DNA of 64,000 nucleotides from Arcanobacterium_A hippocoleae (GTDB lineage: Bacteria > Actinomycetota > Actinomycetes > Actinomycetales > Actinomycetaceae), in contig NZ_JAVDUJ010000001.1 in NCBI RefSeq assembly GCF_031456295.1, positions 1,240,001 to 1,304,000 of the forward strand, given 5' to 3'. The notes below the pieces were generated by a model, which worked only from the letters and a program-made list of their open reading frames with translations, was not told where the DNA came from and made no database searches. Positions 59,186 to 64,000 of the stretch are shown here, one piece after another. The translations under genes and the position numbers were made by a program. Numbering within the stretch: the stretch's first letter is position 1; each line of letters opens with the position of its first letter.

Positions 59186-61777
59186 TTATTCAGTTTCTTC
59201 CGCACTTTTTGCAGATTCTGCCGCTGCTGCCGCATCAACTTCCGCCACATTACCGACAGCATCTGTTTCTACTTCAGCTACTTCATCTTCATCTTTTTCC
59301 AGATTTAATGCGATTGAAATCACGCCGTCGCCATTATCCGGCCGGGCAAATGTGACACCTTGCGTATTTCTCCCCGTGAGATTTACTTCATCGACGGAAG
59401 AACGTACCACCTTGCCAGAAGCCATAATCAACAGCACTTCATCACCCGGCTGCGTGATCAAAGCTCCCACAAGATCACCGCGTGCTGCAACCAAGTTCGC
59501 CACCTTGATCCCAAGCCCGCCACGGCCTTGTACACGGTACTGATCCACGCTCGTACGCTTTGCAAATCCGCCTTCCGTCACTACAAAAACTTCAGAATCT
59601 TCCCGCACTACATCAAGAGCCAGCAAAGAATCATCCTCACGGAATTTCATTCCCGTCACGCCAGAAGTTGCGCGACCCATTGGCCGCAGTGCATCATTCG
59701 TAGCGGTGAAACGTAAAGATTGCCCTTTGCGCGAGACGAGAATCAGATCATCGCCCTCATCTGCAAGCCGTGCTGCTACTACTTGATCTGTCGTACCGTC
59801 TTCATGCTCACGCAGTTTGATTCCAATCAATCCGCCTGCACGCGGTGAATCATAATCCTGCAAGCGTGTCTTCTTCACTAAACCATCACGAGTGGCAAGT
59901 ACCAGATATTCCGCCTGCTCATAGTCCTTGATCGAGATCACTGAAGCAATCGTCTCCTCTGGCTGGAATGCAAGCAGATTCGCTACATGCTGCCCCTTCG
60001 ATTCACGCGAACCTTCTGGGATCTCATAGCCCTTGATTCGATACACCCGACCCATATTGGTAAAGAACAAATGCCAATCATGCGTTGAAGCAATACCAAA
60101 ATGCTCCACTACATCGTCACCGCGCAACGTCGTACCTTTGATCCCTTTTCCGCCGCGATGCTGGGCACGGTATTCGCTTACCTTTGTGCGCTTAATAAAA
60201 CCAGAACGGGTAATGGTGACTACCACGTCTTCTTCTGGGATCAAATCTTCTACGCTCATTTCACCGTCAAAAGGAAGGATCTTCGTGCGCCGTTCATCAC
60301 CAAATTTCGCTACGATTTCACCCAATTCTTCAGAAATGATCGTGCGCTGACGTTCTGGCTTTGCCAAAATATCACGATACTCTACACAAAGTGCTTCTTT
60401 TTCCCGCTTCTCATCGAGAATCTTTTGATGTTCCAAAGCTGCCAGACGGCGCAACTGCATTGCCAGAATATGATCAGCTTGCACTTCGTTGATATCAAGC
60501 AGCTGGATCAATCCAGTACGTGCCTCTTCAGGGGTTTGCGAACGCCGAATCAAAGCGATCACTTCATCAATCGCATCAAGTGCCTTCGCAAGACCTTCCA
60601 AAATCATCAGGCGTTCTTCGGTTTTACGTAAACGATATGCGGTACGCCGTTGGATCACCTGCATTTGATGCTGTACCCAGTGATATACAAACCCGTCTAG
60701 AGAAAGTGTGCGCGGCACACCATCAACCAAGGCAAGCATATTTGCCGGGAAATTATTTTGCAGCTGTGTATGCTTATAAAGATTATTCAACACTACTTTT
60801 GCGACGGCATCACGTTTTAAGACGACGACGATCCGCTGCCCAGCACGCCCTGAAGATTCATCACGGATATCTGCAATTCCAGGCAGACGGCCGTCTTTAA
60901 TGCCTTCAACCATTCGATCAAGGAGCCGGTCTGGATTTACTTGATACGGTAAATCTGAAACCACCAAGCACTGCCGTCCGTTGATCTCATCCACTTCTAC
61001 CACTGCACGCTGAGTAATCGATCCATGCCCTGTGCGGTACATTTCTTCGATTCCTTTTGTCCCGAGAATCGTGGCACCCGTCGGAAAATCTGGTCCTTTC
61101 ACACGTAACATTAGCTGGGCAAGCAGTTCATCACGTGAAGCTTCCGGATTTTCCAGATACCATTGCACACCCGCAGCAACTTCCCGCAAATTATGCGGCG
61201 GAATCCGCGTAGCCATGCCGACGGCGATTCCTTCTGAACCGTTAACGAGCAGATTTGGGAAACGTGCCGTAAGAATTGTGGGTTCTTGCACTGAGCCGTC
61301 GAAGTTCGGCTGAAAATCAACCGTATCTTCGTGAATATCACGAACCATTTCGACAGCTAACGGAGCCATCCGCGCCTCAGTGTATCGCGCTGCTGCCGCA
61401 CCAAGATCACCGGCAGTACCAAAATTACCTTGCCCCGAAACAAGCGGGTAACGCATATTCCACGGCTGTACCAGACGCACCATCGTGTCATAAATCGCGG
61501 CATCGCCGTGTGGGTGGAAATTACCCATTACATCGCCCACTACCTTCACTGATTTTGAGAAGGAAGAATCGGGCCGGTATCCGCCGTCCCACATCGCATA
61601 AATTACGCGACGATGCACTGGTTTGAGTCCATCGCGCACATCTGGAAGTGCGCGACCAACAATGACCGACATTGCATAATCAAGATATGAGTTCTCCATT
61701 TCGCGCTGGAGATCAACCTCTTTGATCGCTCCGTGATCATAGGTGCTTACTTCGTTTTTTTCGTTATCTTTACTCAC
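59186..61777 (-). CDS. gyrA: DNA gyrase subunit A
   Basis: An 863-aa GyrA, which cleaves and rejoins DNA in gyrase. Visible: DYAMSVIVGRALPDVRDGLKPVHRR, the quinolone region GNFHPHGDAAIYDTMVRL, catalytic Tyr in AAARYTEARM, and the GyrA box QHRGGKGIKG followed by the C-terminal pinwheel repeats (for example GRATSGVTGMKF). The residue equivalent to E. coli Ser83 is Ala (GDAAIYD), as in mycobacteria. The acidic tail is EVETDAVGNVAEVDAAAAAE. It lies 89 bp after gyrB on the same strand. Confidence 0.97.
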   Translation of the reverse strand: MSKDNEKNEVSTYDHGAIKEVDLQREMENSYLDYAMSVIVGRALPDVRDGLKPVHRRVIYAMWDGGYRPDSSFSKSVKVVGDVMGNFHPHGDAAIYDTMVRLVQPWNMRYPLVSGQGNFGTAGDLGAAAARYTEARMAPLAVEMVRDIHEDTVDFQPNFDGSVQEPTILTARFPNLLVNGSEGIAVGMATRIPPHNLREVAAGVQWYLENPEASRDELLAQLMLRVKGPDFPTGATILGTKGIEEMYRTGHGSITQRAVVEVDEINGRQCLVVSDLPYQVNPDRLLDRMVEGIKDGRLPGIADIRDESSGRAGQRIVVVLKRDAVAKVVLNNLYKHTQLQNNFPANMLALVDGVPRTLSLDGFVYHWVQHQMQVIQRRTAYRLRKTEERLMILEGLAKALDAIDEVIALIRRSQTPEEARTGLIQLLDINEVQADHILAMQLRRLAALEHQKILDEKREKEALCVEYRDILAKPERQRTIISEELGEIVAKFGDERRTKILPFDGEMSVEDLIPEEDVVVTITRSGFIKRTKVSEYRAQHRGGKGIKGTTLRGDDVVEHFGIASTHDWHLFFTNMGRVYRIKGYEIPEGSRESKGQHVANLLAFQPEETIASVISIKDYEQAEYLVLATRDGLVKKTRLQDYDSPRAGGLIGIKLREHEDGTTDQVVAARLADEGDDLILVSRKGQSLRFTATNDALRPMGRATSGVTGMKFREDDSLLALDVVREDSEVFVVTEGGFAKRTSVDQYRVQGRGGLGIKVANLVAARGDLVGALITQPGDEVLLIMASGKVVRSSVDEVNLTGRNTQGVTFARPDNGDGVISIALNLEKDEDEVAEVETDAVGNVAEVDAAAAAESAKSAEETE

Positions 61778-61866
61778 GATTTCCCTTTAGCTGCCAAAGT
61801 TTTGAAGTCTTTTCCAGGTGCCGTATCTGTGCTGTGCCCTTGGATTGATACTTAGATTTCCAAATT

Positions 61867-63882
61867 CTAGATATCTAGGAAGCGCACATCGTGTGCATTG
61901 CGTTGGATAAATGAACGCCGTGATTGCACATCTTCACCCATTAATACTGCGAAAGTCTCGTCAGTAGCTGCTGCTTCACCAATTGACACTTGTTTCAATG
62001 TACGCGTCTTCGGATCCATTGTGGTCTCCCACAACTCGTGATCATTCATTTCACCAAGACCTTTATACCGTTGAATTCCTTGCCCGTCTGCTTTCGGCAA
62101 TCTTTTTCCGGCAGCAATACCCGCAGCAAGCACCTCATCGCGCTCTCTATCTGAGAACACATAATCGTGCGGAGAATTCGTCCATTTGATTCGGTAAAGC
62201 GGCGGCATCGCAAGATAAATATTTCCATGCTCAATCAGCGGACGCATATAGCGATAGACCAAAGTAAGCAGCAGTGTTGCGATATGCTGCCCGTCCACAT
62301 CCGCATCTGCCATAAATACGATCTTGTGGTAGCGCAATTTACTAATATCGAAATCTTCCCCCACACCAGTTCCAAACGCTGTGATTAAGCTTTGAATTGT
62401 ATCGGAGGAAAGTGCGCGGTCGAGACGGGCTTTTTCCACATTCAAAATTTTGCCGCGAATCGGCATAATTGCCTGATGCTCCGGATCGCGCCCACTAACT
62501 GCCGATCCACCTGCGGAATCACCCTCAACGATAAAGATTTCACATTCTTCTGGCTTCCGGGATGTGCAATCTTTCAACTTTCCTGGCATTGATGCCGTTT
62601 CCAGCACGCTCTTGCGCCGGGTTGCTTCACGTGCTTTCCGCGCTGCGAGCCGAGCGCTGTATGCCTGCGTAGCTTTCCGAATAATCTCACGCCCCTCCGA
62701 GGGATGCATATCGAGCCAGTCGGTGAGTTGGGCGTAGGTTTGCTGCTGCACAAATGTGCGCACTTCCGTATTGCCAAGTTTTGTTTTGGTTTGCCCTTCA
62801 AACTGTGGCTCACCAATTTTCACTGAAATGACGGAAGTTAATCCTTCGCGAATATCATCGCCAGAAAGATTCGGATCTTTATCTTTTAATAAATTCTTCT
62901 CACGTGCATATTTATTGATCACTGAAGTGAGTGCGGTGCGGAAACCTTCTTCATGTGTACCGCCTTCAGTAGTGTTGATCGTATTCGCGAAGGTGTGCAT
63001 TGATTCGGAGTATGCACTCGTCCATTGCATTGCAATTTCGACGGAAATATGTTTTTCAGTATCTTCGGCCTCAAAATAAATCGGCTCTGGATGAATTCGT
63101 TCTACTTTCTTTGTGCGCACCAAATGTGATACATAATCATGCAATCCATTATCGTAACGATAAGTAACTTCAGCATGCCCCGGTTTTGGATTATCTTCGA
63201 TTCCAGCTTCGTCGCCAGTTACTTCGTCCCCTTCGCTGACGGCTTCGGCACGCTCATCAATTAACGTGATCTGCAATCCTTTATTCAAGAAACACATTTG
63301 ATGGAAGCGCTTGCGCAGAGTTTCAAAATCAAAATGTGTAGTTTCAAAAATTTCCGGATTTGGCCAGAACGTTTGGGTAGTACCTGTTTCGGTAGTTGCT
63401 TCGCCCTTTTCAAGCGGAGCTAATGGCACACCATTTTCGTAGGAAATTCGCCAGACATATCCTTGCCGACGCACTTGCGTTTCCATCCGGGTAGAGAGCG
63501 CATTTACGACGGAAATACCCACACCATGCAAACCACCGGAAACTGCATACGAACCATTACCAAATTTACCGCCCGCATGAAGTACCGTCATTACCACTTG
63601 TACAGCTGAAACACCTTCCGTTGGGTGTAAATCAACAGGGATTCCACGACCATCATCACTTACACGCACCGCACCGTTATCTAAAAGTGTAACTTCAATA
63701 TGCGAACAGTAACCGGCCAAAGCTTCATCAACGGAATTATCCACTACCTCATAAACAAGATGGTGTAATCCACGCTCACCGGTAGAACCGATATACATGC
63801 CAGGACGTTTGCGGACTGCTTCGAGACCTTCAAGGACAGTAATATCTGATGCTCCATATGTCGGCTTTTGTTCTTCAGCCAC
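61867..63882 (-). CDS. gyrB: DNA gyrase subunit B
   Basis: A 671-aa ATPase subunit of gyrase. GHKL ATPase: EVVDNSVDEALAGYC, DDGRGIPVD, GGLHGVGISVVNALS. TOPRIM: EIFIVEGDSAGGSA, RGKILNVEKARLDR and FMADADVDGQHI. C-terminal GyrB motif RYKGLGEMNDHELWETTMDP. The GTG at 63882 is preferred: AAGGAG lies 10 nt upstream, whereas the earlier TTG at 63891 is only 1 nt from it. The start overlaps the stop of the upstream gene by 8 nt. A 25-residue acidic insertion (EGDEVTGDEAGIEDN) lies near residue 225. Confidence 0.97.
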   Translation of the reverse strand: MAEEQKPTYGASDITVLEGLEAVRKRPGMYIGSTGERGLHHLVYEVVDNSVDEALAGYCSHIEVTLLDNGAVRVSDDGRGIPVDLHPTEGVSAVQVVMTVLHAGGKFGNGSYAVSGGLHGVGISVVNALSTRMETQVRRQGYVWRISYENGVPLAPLEKGEATTETGTTQTFWPNPEIFETTHFDFETLRKRFHQMCFLNKGLQITLIDERAEAVSEGDEVTGDEAGIEDNPKPGHAEVTYRYDNGLHDYVSHLVRTKKVERIHPEPIYFEAEDTEKHISVEIAMQWTSAYSESMHTFANTINTTEGGTHEEGFRTALTSVINKYAREKNLLKDKDPNLSGDDIREGLTSVISVKIGEPQFEGQTKTKLGNTEVRTFVQQQTYAQLTDWLDMHPSEGREIIRKATQAYSARLAARKAREATRRKSVLETASMPGKLKDCTSRKPEECEIFIVEGDSAGGSAVSGRDPEHQAIMPIRGKILNVEKARLDRALSSDTIQSLITAFGTGVGEDFDISKLRYHKIVFMADADVDGQHIATLLLTLVYRYMRPLIEHGNIYLAMPPLYRIKWTNSPHDYVFSDRERDEVLAAGIAAGKRLPKADGQGIQRYKGLGEMNDHELWETTMDPKTRTLKQVSIGEAAATDETFAVLMGEDVQSRRSFIQRNAHDVRFLDI

Positions 63883-64000
63883 GCTTTGCAATCTCCTTTA
63901 TATCTACATCATCGCGTTCACGAAATGTAATCCGAACCTGGCGCCATGCCATTTCGGAAACAGGCTTATGTGTGGGGTAGCTCTCAAAATAACATGGTAA
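63875..64000 (-). CDS. C-terminal fragment of the gene upstream of gyrB (cut by window edge)
   Basis: The last 41 codons of a gene, ending HKPVSEMAWRQVRITFRERD, then DVDIKEIAKRG and stop. It overlaps the gyrB start by 8 nt. By gene order in actinobacteria (dnaA-dnaN-recF-DUF721/DciA-gyrB) it should be the DUF721/DciA-type gene or recF, but the tail alone does not show which. Confidence 0.55.
   Translation of the reverse strand, partial: LPCYFESYPTHKPVSEMAWRQVRITFRERDDVDIKEIAKRG

Noticed and set aside
63796..64000. 67-aa plus-strand frame at the right edge
   Set aside because: It runs antisense to gyrB and the upstream gene, whose reading frames are clearly coding.

Overview
The window looks like a chromosomal segment of a low-GC actinobacterium, most likely a host-associated member of the Actinomycetaceae (Actinomyces/Arcanobacterium-like). 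The evidence is the actinobacterial cell-wall signalling operon (fhaA-fhaB-pstP-rodA-pbpA-pknB), crgA, a class E sortase with its small membrane partner, DUF3566 and DLW-39 genes beside gyrA with tRNA-Ile and tRNA-Ala, and the gyrB-gyrA order expected close to oriC. By eye most of the window is about 45% GC. The origin itself should lie just beyond the right edge (dnaA-dnaN-recF side).

Layout. 0-4 kb: the class Ib ribonucleotide reductase operon nrdH-I-E-F (minus strand, nrdF cut by the window edge) behind a tandem NrdR-box pair. 4-10 kb: a FurA-like regulator with an MTA/SAH nucleosidase, oligopeptidase B, a DsbA/FrnE-like oxidoreductase, repeats and a small membrane protein. 10.2-14.8 kb: rnhA, then an AT-rich probable RiPP cluster: a 47-residue precursor-like peptide, an ATP-grasp ligase, a SagB-type flavin dehydrogenase and a divergent MFS exporter. 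15-21 kb: a zinc-type macrodomain protein, a TRIC-type channel, the MetP-MetS methionine/alanine importer, a DUF808 protein, NAD synthetase and tRNA-Leu. 21-34 kb: the FHA/PP2C/RodA/PBP/PknB operon, sortase E, crgA, a rhomboid protease, cyclophilin and a coiled-coil membrane protein.

34-46 kb: an ABC exporter with its two-component system (one four-gene operon), then a heme-acquisition operon (two wall-anchored HtaA-domain proteins, HmuT, HmuU, HmuV) with a DtxR/IdeR-like site upstream. 46-53 kb: two host-interaction genes, a CAMP-factor cohemolysin and an 1,824-residue wall-anchored GH101 endo-alpha-N-acetylgalactosaminidase. The three wall-anchored proteins all end in an LSxTG-type sorting signal that the window's sortase E may process.

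53-58 kb is a scrambled accessory zone. It holds a response regulator with a truncated histidine kinase, a remnant of a DNA methyltransferase, a 21-bp-phased repeat array, and an antibiotic-resistance-type ABC-F gene with a leader ORF and an SD-sequestering hairpin. A RelBE-like toxin-antitoxin pair follows. The ABC-F and toxin-antitoxin segment is bracketed by identical 21-bp inverted repeats. 58-64 kb returns to core genome: tRNA-Ala, DLW-39, tRNA-Ile, DUF3566, gyrA, gyrB and the end of the gene upstream of gyrB.

The most promising candidates for something undescribed are the RiPP cluster at 10.9-14.8 kb and the leader-controlled ABC-F cassette at 55.5-58.1 kb. All family assignments are from reading motifs and gene order; no database search was possible.
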